DNA of 64,000 nt from Streptomyces anulatus (GCF_000721175.1 NZ_JOEZ01000021.1:124001-188000); one strand, 5' to 3'; positions 8,794-17,329 are shown, counted from the first letter of the stretch. Notes: generated from the letters alone by a model not told the origin. Translations and numbers: made by a program.

Positions 8794-9732
8794 ATGCGCG
8801 CACGCTACGGAGTACCCCTGAAAGTCACGGCGGTCGGCGCGGCGGTCGGCGCCGCCGGCCTCGCCTACGCCGCCGGATTCGAGGCCCGTTCGTTCCGACT
8901 GCGACGGGTCACCGTTCCTGTACTCCCCCACGGGGCACGCCCGTTGCGCGTGCTCCAGGTCTCCGACATCCACATGGTGAGCGGTCAGCGCAAGAAGCGC
9001 GCCTGGCTCCAGTCGCTCGCCGGACTGCGCCCCGACTTCGTCGTGAACACCGGCGACAACCTCTCGGACCCGGAGGCCGTGCCCGAGGTGCTCGACGCGC
9101 TCGGCCCGCTGATGGAGTTCCCGGGGGTGTACGTCTTCGGCTCCAACGACTACTACGGCCCCCAGTTGCGCAACCCGGCCCGCTACCTCCTGGAGAAGGC
9201 CCGGGGCAAGCACGGCCTCAACGGCAACGAGCCCGCGGTCGGCGTCGTCCACAACCCGTGGGAACCGATGCGCGACGCCTTCGACGAGGCGGGCTGGCTG
9301 GACCTGTCGAACGCCCGGGGCCGCCTCAAGCTCGACGGCCTGGAGCTGGCGTTCACCGGCCTGGACGACCCGCACATCAAGCGGGACCGGTACGCCGAGG
9401 TCCAGGGCGGCCCTACGAGCGGCGCCGACCTTTCCATCGGCGTCGTCCACGCCCCGTACCTGCGCTCCCTGGACGCCTTCACGGCCGACGGCTACCCCCT
9501 GATCCTGGCCGGCCACACGCACGGCGGTCAGCTGTGCATCCCGTTCTACGGGGCGCTGGTCACCAACTGCGACCTGGACACCGACCGGGTCAAGGGCCTG
9601 TCCAGCCACACGGTCGGCGACAGGCGCGCCTACCTCCACGTGTCCGCCGGTTGCGGCACCAACCGCTACACCCCGGTCCGCTTCGCCTGCCCGCCCGAGG
9701 TCACCCTGCTGACGCTGACCGCGAAAGCCTGA
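8794..9732 (+). CDS. Membrane-anchored metallophosphoesterase
   Basis: This 312-residue calcineurin-like phosphoesterase has an N-terminal hydrophobic segment (about residues 9-28) that likely anchors it to the membrane. The metal-ligand motifs are in order: VSDIHM (DxH), NTGDNLSD (GDN), GSNDYYG (GNH-type, with D for H), VVHAPY and LAGHTHGGQL (GHTH). This layout matches the YkuE/LpxH-like group acting on phosphodiesters. The physiological substrate is unknown. The ATG at 8794 follows GGGGAC. It sits between YqeY and a Pr6Pr membrane protein, the usual core order. Confidence 0.88.
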   Translation: MRARYGVPLKVTAVGAAVGAAGLAYAAGFEARSFRLRRVTVPVLPHGARPLRVLQVSDIHMVSGQRKKRAWLQSLAGLRPDFVVNTGDNLSDPEAVPEVLDALGPLMEFPGVYVFGSNDYYGPQLRNPARYLLEKARGKHGLNGNEPAVGVVHNPWEPMRDAFDEAGWLDLSNARGRLKLDGLELAFTGLDDPHIKRDRYAEVQGGPTSGADLSIGVVHAPYLRSLDAFTADGYPLILAGHTHGGQLCIPFYGALVTNCDLDTDRVKGLSSHTVGDRRAYLHVSAGCGTNRYTPVRFACPPEVTLLTLTAKA

Positions 9733-9747
9733 GCGGAGGCGGGGCCT

Positions 9748-9888
9748 CTTCACGCGCGGCGGGCGCGGGGCAGGGCGGCTGGCTCGAAGCTCCGGCGGGG
9801 GCGGGGCGCCTTCACGCGCGGTGGGCTCGGGGCGGGGCGGCTAGCTCGAAGCTCCGGCGGGGGCGGGGCGCCTTCACGCGCGGCGGGC
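9748..9888. repeat. 62-bp tandem repeat, two copies plus partial third
   Basis: The unit begins CTTCACGCGCGG and recurs at 9748, 9810 and 9872, a 62-bp period. It contains CTCGAAGCTCCGGCGGGGGCG. The copies differ by a few bases. It fills the gap between the phosphoesterase stop and the Pr6Pr gene and codes for nothing evident. Confidence 0.8.
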
Positions 9889-9930
9889 GACAAATCGCGG
9901 AGGTCTTTCCACCCCCTTACGGTACGAATC

Positions 9931-10701
9931 ATGACCGCGCCCCGGGCCGCACTGCTCCCCCACCCCCGGGCGGCAGAGGTGCTCCCGGACCCCGCCGGGC
10001 CCCGCCGCCCCTGGGTCGCGGCCCTACGTGTTCTGGTGTGCGGGGCAGCGACCGCCGGCCCGGTCATCGCCCTGGCGACCAGGTACGCACCACCGACGCT
10101 GATCCACTTCACGGTCCTGGCGAACCTCCTGGTCGCGGGGGCTTTCGGATGGTCGGCCGTACGTTCCTGGCGGGGCAGTCCGCCACTCTCGCCGCGCCTG
10201 TCGGGCGGGGTGCTCCTGCTCGCCGCGATCACCGGCCTGATGTACCACCTGGTGCTGGTGAACTACGGCGGCTTCCCTCTGAGCGCCACCCGGGGCAGCC
10301 CGGCCCCGGGGACCGGCTGGTCCACCGCCGCGACTCTCCTGCTCCACACGGTGACCCCACTGGCCGTCGCCACGGACTGGCTCCTGCTCACCGCACCCCG
10401 GACCCTGCGCCTGGCCCACATCCCGCTGTGGCTGTCGGCCCCCGCGGCCTACCTGGGCCTCACCCTGGCCCGCGGAGCCCTGCTCTCCCCCGGCGCCCCG
10501 GCCCGCTACCCGTACCCGTTCCTCGACGTCGGCACCTACGGCTACGCCGGCGCCCTCACCCAGTCCCTGGCCCTCGGTCTCCTCTTCACCGCCCTGGGCG
10601 TCCTGATCACCGCCGTGGACCACCTCCGGCCGAACGTGGCGGGGTGGTCCCGGCACCGGAGAAACCGGATTTCGCCTCCGGCCGCCGGTGGGCTAAAGTA
10701 A
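9931..10701 (+). CDS. Pr6Pr family membrane protein
   Basis: This 256-residue protein has six hydrophobic segments (roughly residues 30-50, 55-75, 88-108, 130-150, 160-182 and 203-225). Polar motifs sit at the helix ends, such as FTVLANLL, YHLVLV, LHTVTPLA and RYPYPFLDV. These match the Pr6Pr membrane-protein family, whose function is unknown. The start is the ATG at 9931, after a repeat-filled gap. It ends just before the tRNA-Pro gene, so it marks the last core gene on the left of the island. Confidence 0.8.
   Translation: MTAPRAALLPHPRAAEVLPDPAGPRRPWVAALRVLVCGAATAGPVIALATRYAPPTLIHFTVLANLLVAGAFGWSAVRSWRGSPPLSPRLSGGVLLLAAITGLMYHLVLVNYGGFPLSATRGSPAPGTGWSTAATLLLHTVTPLAVATDWLLLTAPRTLRLAHIPLWLSAPAAYLGLTLARGALLSPGAPARYPYPFLDVGTYGYAGALTQSLALGLLFTALGVLITAVDHLRPNVAGWSRHRRNRISPPAAGGLK
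10694..10699 (+). promoter_or_regulatory. Candidate -10 of tRNA-Pro promoter
   Basis: TAAAGT, the only AT-rich hexamer upstream of the tRNA, would start a transcript about 24 nt before its mature 5' end. The -35 is poor (TTTCGC region, about 10669). It overlaps the end of the Pr6Pr gene. Confidence 0.35.
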
Positions 10702-10729
10702 TCGATGTCGCCGGGAGTCCGGTGGACAT

Positions 10730-10803
10730 CGGGGTGTAGCGCAGCTTGGCAGCGCGCTTCGTTCGGGACGAAGAGGTCGTGGGTTCAAATCCCGCCACCC
10801 CGA
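10730..10803 (+). tRNA. tRNA-Pro (anticodon CGG)
   Basis: This 74-nt cloverleaf has acceptor strands CGGGGTG and CACCCCG with discriminator A. The D arm reads AGCGCAGCTTGGCAGCGCG, the anticodon stem is CTTCG/CGAAG around the loop TTCGGGA (anticodon CGG, proline), and the T arm reads GTGGGTTCAAATCCCGC. CCA is not encoded. The 3' half (from 10762) is duplicated at 30843, so this gene is the integration site of the island and its 3' end is the att core. tRNA-Pro is the known target of the Streptomyces integrative element pSAM2 and relatives. Confidence 0.95.
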
Positions 10804-10806
10804 CAG
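10762..10806 (+). repeat. attL: 45-bp direct repeat in tRNA-Pro 3' half
   Basis: This 45-bp sequence begins TTCGGGACGAAG (anticodon loop) and ends CCCCGACAG, and is identical at 30843-30887. One copy lies in the complete tRNA, the other is a bare 3' half: the classical footprint of site-specific integration into a tRNA gene. Confidence 0.92.
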
Positions 10807-10816
10807 TGAAGTACCA

Positions 10817-10857
10817 GGTCAGGGGCCTGATCCGCAGTGCGGGTCGGGTCCCTGATT
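10817..10857 (+). terminator. Hairpin directly downstream of tRNA-Pro, inside island
   Basis: A stem of about 16 pairs, including three G-U, forms from 10820-10835 with 10839-10854 around a 3-nt loop, extendable outward by weak pairs. No U-tract follows. It lies 14 nt after the tRNA and may serve as the processing or termination signal supplied by the island. Confidence 0.4.
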
Positions 10858-10872
10858 GGTTCCTGGAGATCG

Positions 10873-10899
10873 CTTGGGAGAAATCTGGGAGAAGATCTT
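10873..10899 (+). repeat. Island-end direct repeat, left copy (27 bp)
   Basis: It begins CTTGGGAGAAA and ends GATCTT. It matches 30716-30742 at 25 of 27 positions in the same orientation. It lies 67 bp inside attL and itself contains two TGGGAGA units. It may be an arm-type recombinase site. Confidence 0.6.
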
Positions 10900-11045
10900 G
10901 GTCGGCTTCTCCCGGGAGCAGTCTCCGGTGCCGCAGGAACAGCGGCGCTCACGCGCCCGATGACCTGCGCATTCGCGAATCCGGGCTCGTAGCTGATCAG
11001 GAACACCTGTGCGGGCCGCCCCAACGGTCGTTAGGAACACCGCAT

Positions 11046-11735
11046 ATGGCTGGTCATCTCTCAGCTCCTTCTCACGACCGGGCCCGTGCGCTCGCCCAGC
11101 GGGTACGTGCGTTAAGGGAAGACCGTGGGTGGACGCGGGAACGGCTGGCGAAAGAGGCAGGCATCGCCGTCGGAACGCTGGGCCGCCTGGAGAGCGAGGG
11201 AGCGATCCAGCCAGGTTTCCTGACCGTTGGCTCGGTGGCTGAGGCTCTTGCGGTCTCTCTCGATGATCTGTTCCGGGCGACCCAGGTCCCGGCCGTCACG
11301 CCCGGCCTCTGGTCCGCCGGATACGAAGGGCGGGACATCGACTCGTTCGTCGCCGCGCTCGTCGACAGCCACATCGGTGTCGTGGCGGATGTACGGCTCA
11401 CGCCGATCAGTCGCAAGAAGGGCTTCAGCAAGACCCGCCTCGGAGATGCCCTGGCAGAGGCCGGTATTGAGTACATGCACCTGCGTGGCCTGGGCAATCC
11501 GAAGGACAACCGGGAGCCCTTCTGGGACGGCCGGGTCGAGGTGGGACGCGCGCGCTTCCGTGGCCTGCTGCGGTCCCAGGAGGCACAGGCCGACCTTGAC
11601 CGCCTCGCGGAGCATGCCCAGCAGTCGCGGGTGGCGGTGTTGTGCTTCGAGAAGGACGAGAGCCGCTGCCACCGGCAGGTCGTCCTGGAGACGGTTCGCA
11701 ATCGAGCCGCCGTGCCGGTAATTCCCCTGGCCTGA
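11046..11735 (+). CDS. HTH-DUF488 fusion protein
   Basis: This 229-residue two-domain protein has an XRE-type helix-turn-helix at residues 8-72 (ARALAQRVRALREDRG, WTRERLAKEAGIAVGTLGRLE) and a DUF488 domain from about residue 78 (SAGYEGRDIDSFV, VADVRLTPISRKKGFSK, CFEKDESRCHRQVV). DUF488 proteins are of unknown activity; their late CxxDxxxCHR-like motif is present here. It is the first gene inside the island, followed 89 bp later by a partner with a CX4CX2H motif. The ATG at 11046 is used because the reading frame upstream is just the att region. It may bind its own promoter and sense something through DUF488; that is inference. Confidence 0.75.
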   Translation: MAGHLSAPSHDRARALAQRVRALREDRGWTRERLAKEAGIAVGTLGRLESEGAIQPGFLTVGSVAEALAVSLDDLFRATQVPAVTPGLWSAGYEGRDIDSFVAALVDSHIGVVADVRLTPISRKKGFSKTRLGDALAEAGIEYMHLRGLGNPKDNREPFWDGRVEVGRARFRGLLRSQEAQADLDRLAEHAQQSRVAVLCFEKDESRCHRQVVLETVRNRAAVPVIPLA

Positions 11736-11824
11736 CTTCACCCCTCGCTCCTGCACGCGCTCTTGCCCGCATCGCATGCCTCTCCTCCAATCATCAGATC
11801 GGGAGATCTATGGAGGGGGCAACC

Positions 11825-12643
11825 ATGGGATCGGGGAGTCGAGAGCGCGCACGGATCATGATCACGGTCAAGACCTATCCGGAACTGTCCGCGAAGTACC
11901 ACGAGACGAGCTGCGTGGCCGGCATACGGCTCGACCAGGGAACGCCCCAGCATGTGCGGCTCTTTCCGGTTCCGTTCCGGTTGCTGAACGAAGAAAGCCA
12001 GTTCGCCAAGTACTCGATCGTCGAGGTCGACGTGCAGCGACACCCTGGGGACCGCCGTCCCGAGAGCTTGCGCCCCAACCTGCAGACCCTCAAGGTCATC
12101 GAGCGTTTCGGGACAGCGGACGGCTGGCGCGAACGCTTCTCGCATGTTCAGCCCCTCGTGGCGCCGTCCTTGTGCTCCATAAAGCGGGACCAGGAACGGC
12201 GAGGGACGTCGCTTGGTGTCTTCCGCCCAGAAGAGTTCACCGGCTTCCGCTTCGCTCCTGCTGAGCCCTGGCCAGCTTCAAAGGCGACCCTGGCTGATCA
12301 GTTGGATCTACTCGCGCAGGACCTTCGCCAACTGGATTGGGTGCCACTTGAGTTCCGGTACAGCTTCCGATGCGCGGATCGGGAGTGCGGTGGTCACGAC
12401 ATGGGGCTGAGGGACTGGGAGGCGGGCGAGTCGTACCGCAAGTTCCTTCGCCAGTATGGGAAGGACGACGTGGAGGAGAAGCTCCGCGAGCGCTGGTTCG
12501 ACCGGATGATCTCTCCGGAGAAGGCCGTGCACTGCTTCGTCGGAAACGTCGCGGCCCGCCCCAAGACTTTTCTGCTGCTGGGCCTGTTCTACCCGCGACG
12601 GGATGTCGTCGAGAACTTCCAGGAGAGTTTGTTCGACCTGTAA
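11825..12643 (+). CDS. Conserved protein with CX4CX2H motif, partner of DUF488
   Basis: This 272-residue protein of unknown function has the N-terminal motif VKTYPELSAKYHETSCVAGI, then VRLFPVPFRLL and a polar segment with DRRPESLRPNL. The C-terminal third carries CADRECGGHDMGLRDWE, a CX4CX2H pattern suited to metal binding, and ends PKTFLLLGLFYPRR. From memory, genes with these motifs are often found beside DUF488 genes, so I read the pair as one module. I chose the ATG at 11825 because GGAGGGGG precedes it; an internal ATG at 11858 lacks a ribosome site. No catalytic site was recognised. Confidence 0.6.
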   Translation: MGSGSRERARIMITVKTYPELSAKYHETSCVAGIRLDQGTPQHVRLFPVPFRLLNEESQFAKYSIVEVDVQRHPGDRRPESLRPNLQTLKVIERFGTADGWRERFSHVQPLVAPSLCSIKRDQERRGTSLGVFRPEEFTGFRFAPAEPWPASKATLADQLDLLAQDLRQLDWVPLEFRYSFRCADRECGGHDMGLRDWEAGESYRKFLRQYGKDDVEEKLRERWFDRMISPEKAVHCFVGNVAARPKTFLLLGLFYPRRDVVENFQESLFDL

Positions 12644-12739
12644 GGGTGAGTACGCAGGGCATGGTCCCCGGGGCCAACCGCATCGGGGACCCCAGCCGTC
12701 ATTCCTACAGCCGCTCCACCTTGATGCTGGTCGTCTCCG

Positions 12740-13150
12740 GTGGTGAGCATCCGCAGCACCCTGATCGAGATGCTGGAACGGGATCCCTCCAAGGCAGAGA
12801 TCTCGGCAGCCAACAAGGCAGCCCGAAAAATCGCCGAGGACGGGGACGCGGTCCTCATCTCCCTGCTTCCCGACCAAGCCGGCGCCGACGCGTACGTGCC
12901 GGCGGCCCGTGGCGCCAGGGGGCGTGCGTCGAACTACCTGACCCTGGACGAGAAGATCATCAAGGACTTGCCCTGCCGCGTCGAGTTCGCCACGGAGAAG
13001 TGGGACGCGCTCATCGACAAAGGCATGCGGTCCACCCAACAGAATTTCGAAAGCGACCCGGGTCTGTCGGCGTTCCTGCCCGACTGGAAAGCCGAACCGC
13101 GTGCCGAGAAGCGGTCCCGCCTCACGGCGGAGGCGGCAGGAACCAACTGA
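12740..13150 (+). CDS. Hypothetical protein
   Basis: A short charged protein of about 136 residues with no family I recognise. It has a helical N-terminus (STLIEMLERDPSKAEISAAN), a central segment (YLTLDEKIIKDLPCRVEFA) and a basic C-terminus. Two GTG codons at 12740 and 12743 could start it. It lies between the DUF488 pair and the broken resolvase. Base composition matches the neighbours and the frame is open end to end, so it is probably real, but the function is unknown. Confidence 0.45.
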   Translation: MVSIRSTLIEMLERDPSKAEISAANKAARKIAEDGDAVLISLLPDQAGADAYVPAARGARGRASNYLTLDEKIIKDLPCRVEFATEKWDALIDKGMRSTQQNFESDPGLSAFLPDWKAEPRAEKRSRLTAEAAGTN

Positions 13151-13221
13151 CCCGCTGTTCGCCTCTGCTGGGGTCCCAGTAGTTCTCGCCGAAGAAACAA
13201 TGCAAGGGCTGAAGTCGCAGG

Positions 13222-13872
13222 TCAGGCCGTGGGCTCCAGAGTGGCCGTGGTTGTCCGCTCGTCGTGCTCGCGCAGCATGCGCATGACGGTGGCCGGGGCG
13301 GGGTGCCGACCGCGCTTCTTGCCGGTGCGGATGACGAGGCGGGAGGTGATCTCGCGCAGCGAGAGGCGTTCGTCGTCGCGCAGGCGCAGGGCGGTGGCGA
13401 GCGTGTCCTCGTCGGAGACCTTGACTCCGCCGATCGCCTTGCCCTTGGTGCGGGCGATCTCCTGGCCTTCGAGGGTCTTGTCGCGGAGTCGCGTTCGGAC
13501 TCCGCCATGGCGGAGAAGAAAGCGAACAGGGCGGCTCCGTGGCTGGCTGGGTCGTGCTTGCCTGCCAGCGGGCCGGGGAGGAACTCCAGCTCGATCTCCG
13601 CGTCCCGCAGTTCCTCGGCGACCTTGAGGAGTTCCAGGGTGCCGCGGCCCAGTCGCTTCATCTCGTGCCACCACGAGGGTGACCTTGGCCCCCAGTGAGC
13701 GGTACTCGCGGGCCGCGGCCAGGGCGGCCGTCATCTCTGGGCGTTCCCTGACCCGGGTGCTGATCTGTTCCTGGAACAGCCGGTGCACGCTGGCGGCTTC
13801 GAGGGCGTCGATCTGGGACTGGATCTCCTGCGTCCGGTTGGAGACGCGGGCGTACGCGAGGCGGACCTCCAT
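13222..13872 (-). pseudogene. Serine resolvase, two frameshifts
   Basis: This is the remnant of a small serine recombinase. The N-terminus VRLAYARVSNRTQEIQSQID carries the catalytic serine in ARVSN. In the next frame follow HEMKRLGRGTLELLKVAEEL and ALFAFFSAMAESERD, and the first frame returns with LRDKTLEGQEIARTKGKA and the HTH-like tail SLREITSRLVIRTGK. Two indels, near 13665 and 13500, compensate each other. Both halves are well conserved, so the damage looks recent or is a sequencing error. If repaired it would be about 217 residues, normal for a resolvase. It is the only recombinase-like sequence inside the island and cannot explain integration at a tRNA. Confidence 0.75.
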
Positions 13873-14010
13873 CGGCACGGCCGGCGCCGCGAGCTTCTGT
13901 ACCGGCAGGGCCGTCCAGGCGGCGCCGGGGTGCCGTACGGCGGCGGGGTGGCGACGTGGAGTTTGGAGCGTAGGGGCACGTAGAGAGCGTTCGAGGCACG
14001 TAGTCCGTAT

Positions 14011-14055
14011 CAATCACACGTGATGATTGAGAAACACACGTAGGTTGCGTATGCT
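14011..14055 (+). promoter_or_regulatory. Sigma-70-like promoter with candidate operator
   Basis: TTGAGA (14027-14032) and TATGCT (14050-14055) are separated by 17 bp. An imperfect palindrome, ATCACACGTGAT, abuts the -35 at about 14014-14025. The pair points at the GTG start at 14101. Confidence 0.6.
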
Positions 14056-14100
14056 CGTCGGCGGGCGTCACCAAGGCGTCCCCACACCGAGGAGACGAAC

Positions 14101-15228
14101 GTGACGGTCGCCGAAGAAACCGAAGGTCTCACCCTTCCGCTGGAGATCCTTAACGTCGCTGAGGTCGATGACGCCGGTGGCGTACACATCGAGTGCCAGA
14201 TGACCGGGGCTTACCTCGTGGATCTGTACAAGAGCGAGTTGCTTTCCCTTACCGGCAACATCCGCCCTGCGCACATGGAGGGCAAGCGGCTCGTCGGCAA
14301 AACGAAGACCAAGGTCAACAAGTGGACGAGCGAACTGCTCGACAACGAAGCAATCATCGGCAACATCTCTGTCAGGCTCGATCCCAGCAAGTCTGACTAT
14401 GAGATCTGGTTCGATGATGAGACCGGGCAGACCAATCTGACCATCACCTCAGGTGTGCTCGACTGTGCCGTTGATTCTCTCTCACGGATTAAGTCGATCC
14501 TGGCTGCTGCGGACAACCCGCTGGGGAGCTTCGACCTCAGCACTCGCTTCCAGGTACGGATCTGGATGCTCGATGACGCGCTCGCGAAGAAGGTCGCGAC
14601 CATCTACAACACCCGCGGCGACAAGGTAAACGACTCCACCGCGAAGTACGCCTACTCGGAGACCAAGGAGCAGGAGCTCGCCCGTCGGCTCGTCAACGGC
14701 AGCGAGCACCTGGGCCAGGACAACATCGAGGTCCTGGCCAACTCCGTATCCGCCAGCTCACATAAACTGACCGCCTACAACACCATCAGCAGGGCGATCG
14801 AGACCTCCTGGAAGGGCGGACCTGTCACCACCGCCGACCTCGAAGCGCAGTCCAGCTGGCTGATCAGCGCTTGGGATTCCCTGGTCAAGGTCCGTCCGGA
14901 ATACGGCAAGCTTTCGACTCCGGCGCGCCAAGCCCAGCGGAAGAACACCATCGCCACCAGCGCCGTGGCGATCTATGGCCTGGTCGGCGCGATGTCCGCG
15001 ATGTACACCGACCATCTAGAGCCGGATGTTGCGTTCAAGGCCATCGCCGCGAAGGACGACGACGACTTCTTCGCCTGGGACAACCCGGTGTGGGTGGCCG
15101 CGGGCATCGTCACACCCAGCGGAACAGGCACGGGCGCACTCGGTACCCGCAACAGCTTCCCCGCTCGTCGCGCGGCAATCCGCGTCCTGTGCGAGGCCAT
15201 GAATCTGGGCGCCGACGAAGACGAATAG
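14101..15228 (+). CDS. DndB/DGQHR-like protein (tentative)
   Basis: This 375-residue soluble protein has a layout recalling DndB and other DGQHR-domain proteins: an N-terminal beta region, WTSELLDNEAIIGNISVRLD, a mid-helix where DGQHR would lie (GVLDCAVDSLSRIKSI), then FQVRIWMLDDALAKKVATIY and NTRGDKVNDSTAKYAY. The DGQHR residues themselves are not conserved, so any activity may differ. DndB proteins regulate phosphorothioate modification, but no dnd genes lie nearby. It starts with GTG at 14101 after GGAG, with a good promoter at 14027-14055. The identification is from pattern resemblance only. Confidence 0.4.
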   Translation: MTVAEETEGLTLPLEILNVAEVDDAGGVHIECQMTGAYLVDLYKSELLSLTGNIRPAHMEGKRLVGKTKTKVNKWTSELLDNEAIIGNISVRLDPSKSDYEIWFDDETGQTNLTITSGVLDCAVDSLSRIKSILAAADNPLGSFDLSTRFQVRIWMLDDALAKKVATIYNTRGDKVNDSTAKYAYSETKEQELARRLVNGSEHLGQDNIEVLANSVSASSHKLTAYNTISRAIETSWKGGPVTTADLEAQSSWLISAWDSLVKVRPEYGKLSTPARQAQRKNTIATSAVAIYGLVGAMSAMYTDHLEPDVAFKAIAAKDDDDFFAWDNPVWVAAGIVTPSGTGTGALGTRNSFPARRAAIRVLCEAMNLGADEDE

Positions 15229-15644
15229 ACCAGCCGGTGTGACCGAAGCCGACCGTGGGCACGGTGGTCCTTCGCCGTACAGGCGTACCAATTGCCCGCC
15301 AAATATTCTCAGTCCCGGCCTCCGGCGCCGTCCTCCCCGTGGGGCGGCGCCGGAGGCCGATCAGCCCTACAGCCCAGCTCGGGACCGTCCGTGCCTGCGG
15401 TCCGCAGCGGCCGGAGGCCCTGGTCGTCGAGTTGGGCGAATTCGTGTTCGTAGTCGACGGTGATGTAGCCGTTGGCGGGCCTCTGCGGCGCCCGCAAGGC
15501 GGCGAATCTCTAATCGCGCAGGTTCGCCATGGCCGCGTCGGCTTTGAGCGGCTTCGAGCTGCGCACCGCACCGAGCACCGCAAGGTCCTCCCGATCCGGA
15601 CACTCCACCAGGTGCGGCAGCCGCTGCTGCTACGGTCCGGCGCC
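15229..15644. other. Intergenic 416 bp, possible gene debris
   Basis: No intact gene. On the minus strand, 15420-15500 encodes ANGYITVDYEHEFAQLDDQG, which looks protein-like but has no usable context, so this may be the remnant of a small gene. The GC-rich inverted segment GCCTCCGGCGCC / GGCGCCGGAGGC (15319-15359) could terminate the upstream gene. Confidence 0.35.
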
Positions 15645-16316
15645 ATGAACACTGACGACTGGACGGCGTTCGGTGCCATTGTTGCCGCGGTCGGGGTGGC
15701 GGTCTCCGCGGTCATGGCGTACTGGACGACCCGCAAAGCGGCGGCGGCCGCCGCAGACTCGGCTGACACTGCGCGAGAGGTGGCGCAGATCGAACGCGAC
15801 CGCTGGCACCGCGAGCTGACTCCTGAGCTGACCTTCAGCCTGATCCGCGTGGGATCCAACCGCCTGAGGCTCACCACCACACTCGCCGGCCCCGTCGGCC
15901 TGGATCACCTCGACACGATCACCCTCACGGTGCGCGACGAGGCCGGACGGGATCACTCAGCCAGACCGCATTACGACGAAGCTATGCGTACGGAGCTGCC
16001 GTCGGTGATCTGGGGGCCCGCCCGATTCAGCCCTGGGGTCGACGGGGTTGCCGCGCCCGGCCGCCAGAGCATTATCCGGAGCCTGGAGCGCGGCAACTTC
16101 GTGCACCGGCAGATGGATAACTCCGAGCCGCCGAGCTGGTTCCAAGACCCGGGAGACTGGGTGGACGGGTACTGGGAGGCGAAACTGCGCCTGCACGCGG
16201 TCTGCGAAGTGGAGGGGCACAGACCCTGGATCGTCGTTGCCGAGGTCGCGAACCCGGGGGTGGAGTACATCTCCGACGGTTCAGACGAAATGGAAATTCC
16301 GGAGCAGTACCGCTGA
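15645..16316 (+). CDS. Hypothetical membrane-anchored protein
   Basis: This 223-residue protein has one N-terminal transmembrane helix (about residues 5-27, FGAIVAAVGVAVSAVMAYW). A coiled-coil-like basic/alanine region follows to residue 50 (KAAAAAADSADTAREVAQIE), then a beta-rich domain with many tryptophans and an acidic C-terminus. Such small one-helix proteins are common in Streptomyces, and the family function is unknown. The ATG at 15645 is chosen because it starts just before the hydrophobic stretch; TACGGT lies 8 nt upstream. Confidence 0.6.
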   Translation: MNTDDWTAFGAIVAAVGVAVSAVMAYWTTRKAAAAAADSADTAREVAQIERDRWHRELTPELTFSLIRVGSNRLRLTTTLAGPVGLDHLDTITLTVRDEAGRDHSARPHYDEAMRTELPSVIWGPARFSPGVDGVAAPGRQSIIRSLERGNFVHRQMDNSEPPSWFQDPGDWVDGYWEAKLRLHAVCEVEGHRPWIVVAEVANPGVEYISDGSDEMEIPEQYR

Positions 16317-16699
16317 ATCACGGCTGCCCGAGGTCGAGGCTCAAGCGGCCCCGGCGGCGCCGGAGGACCCCGGCGGCAGGTCCTCGCCGAGCGCCGCTGA
16401 ACGCCACCGCCCCCGGACCAGCACAAGCAGCTCACCCGGAGTCGATACGCCGCCGGAGATCACACACGGTCTCCAGTGGGCTGGGCTCCTCGGGGAACTG
16501 GCGACAGTTGAATACGCGAGCTCACCAGTATGGACCCCTGCTGGCACACCGAGCAGGAGGCGCGGCACAGGTCCATCACAGGGGCGGCCTCACGGGACCC
16601 CCCTCGACTGTCAGGCGATTACCCGACATTGCCCAATCAAGTTCAGTAGCGCGAAGAAACGGGTCGAGAGAGGTGCGGAGGCACTGGCACTCTGGGGCG
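16317..16699. other. Intergenic 383 bp
   Basis: I see no gene, repeat or clear promoter here. Reading frames in it are short, lack start signals and do not resemble proteins. Confidence 0.5.
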
Positions 16700-17329
16700 A
16701 TGCTGTTCAAGCTCACCGGGTCCAGTTGCTCGGGCAAGACGACGCTCGCCAACGCCGCGGCCGGCAGGCTCCGGCAGATCGTCGTCCACGACTCCGATGA
16801 GCTCGGGGTGCCGGAGGGCGCCGATCTGCACTGGCGTCATCGGATGACCGAGATGTGGGTGCGACGCGCGCTGGAGTACCAGGATCGCGGCATTGACCTT
16901 CTGCTCAGCGGGCAGTCGCCCTTGGGTGAAGTCCTCGCTGTGCCCTCCGCGCCACTACTGGATGGCATCGCCGTGTGCCTGGTTGATGTCGCCGACGAGG
17001 TCCGGTGCACTCGACTCGCCGAGCGAGACCCCGCCCGGTGGGATGCTCCGGCAGTCGACGCCTTACTCGGCTGGGCCGCATGGCACCGGAAGCATGCCCT
17101 CAACCTCCATTACCGGCCCGACGTCATAATCGACAACGGCTGGCCCGAGATGGCCTGGCACCGTTGGACGAGCTGGCGAGCTGATGACCCCCGATGGTGC
17201 ACTCAACGGATCGACACCACCGACCAACCAGTCACTAAATCCATAGACCAGATCGCGCAGTGGATCACCGAGCAGCGCGACGCGCACCAGGCCGGCCAGC
17301 TTCCCCTGAGCCACGGTTGGGCTTCATGA
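16700..17329 (+). CDS. P-loop kinase-like protein
   Basis: This 209-residue P-loop NTPase has GSSCSGKTTLAN at residues 7-18, like small-molecule kinases. It continues with HDSDELG, a catalytic-type acidic motif, an LLLSGQSPLGEV strand, a candidate lid region RLAERDPARWD and DVIIDNGW. Nothing indicates a DNA-binding or membrane role. The substrate may be a nucleoside, sugar or antibiotic. It precedes the biosynthetic unit but on the opposite strand, so co-function is only suggested by location. The start is the ATG at 16700, directly before the first beta strand MLFKLTGSS. Confidence 0.7.
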   Translation: MLFKLTGSSCSGKTTLANAAAGRLRQIVVHDSDELGVPEGADLHWRHRMTEMWVRRALEYQDRGIDLLLSGQSPLGEVLAVPSAPLLDGIAVCLVDVADEVRCTRLAERDPARWDAPAVDALLGWAAWHRKHALNLHYRPDVIIDNGWPEMAWHRWTSWRADDPRWCTQRIDTTDQPVTKSIDQIAQWITEQRDAHQAGQLPLSHGWAS

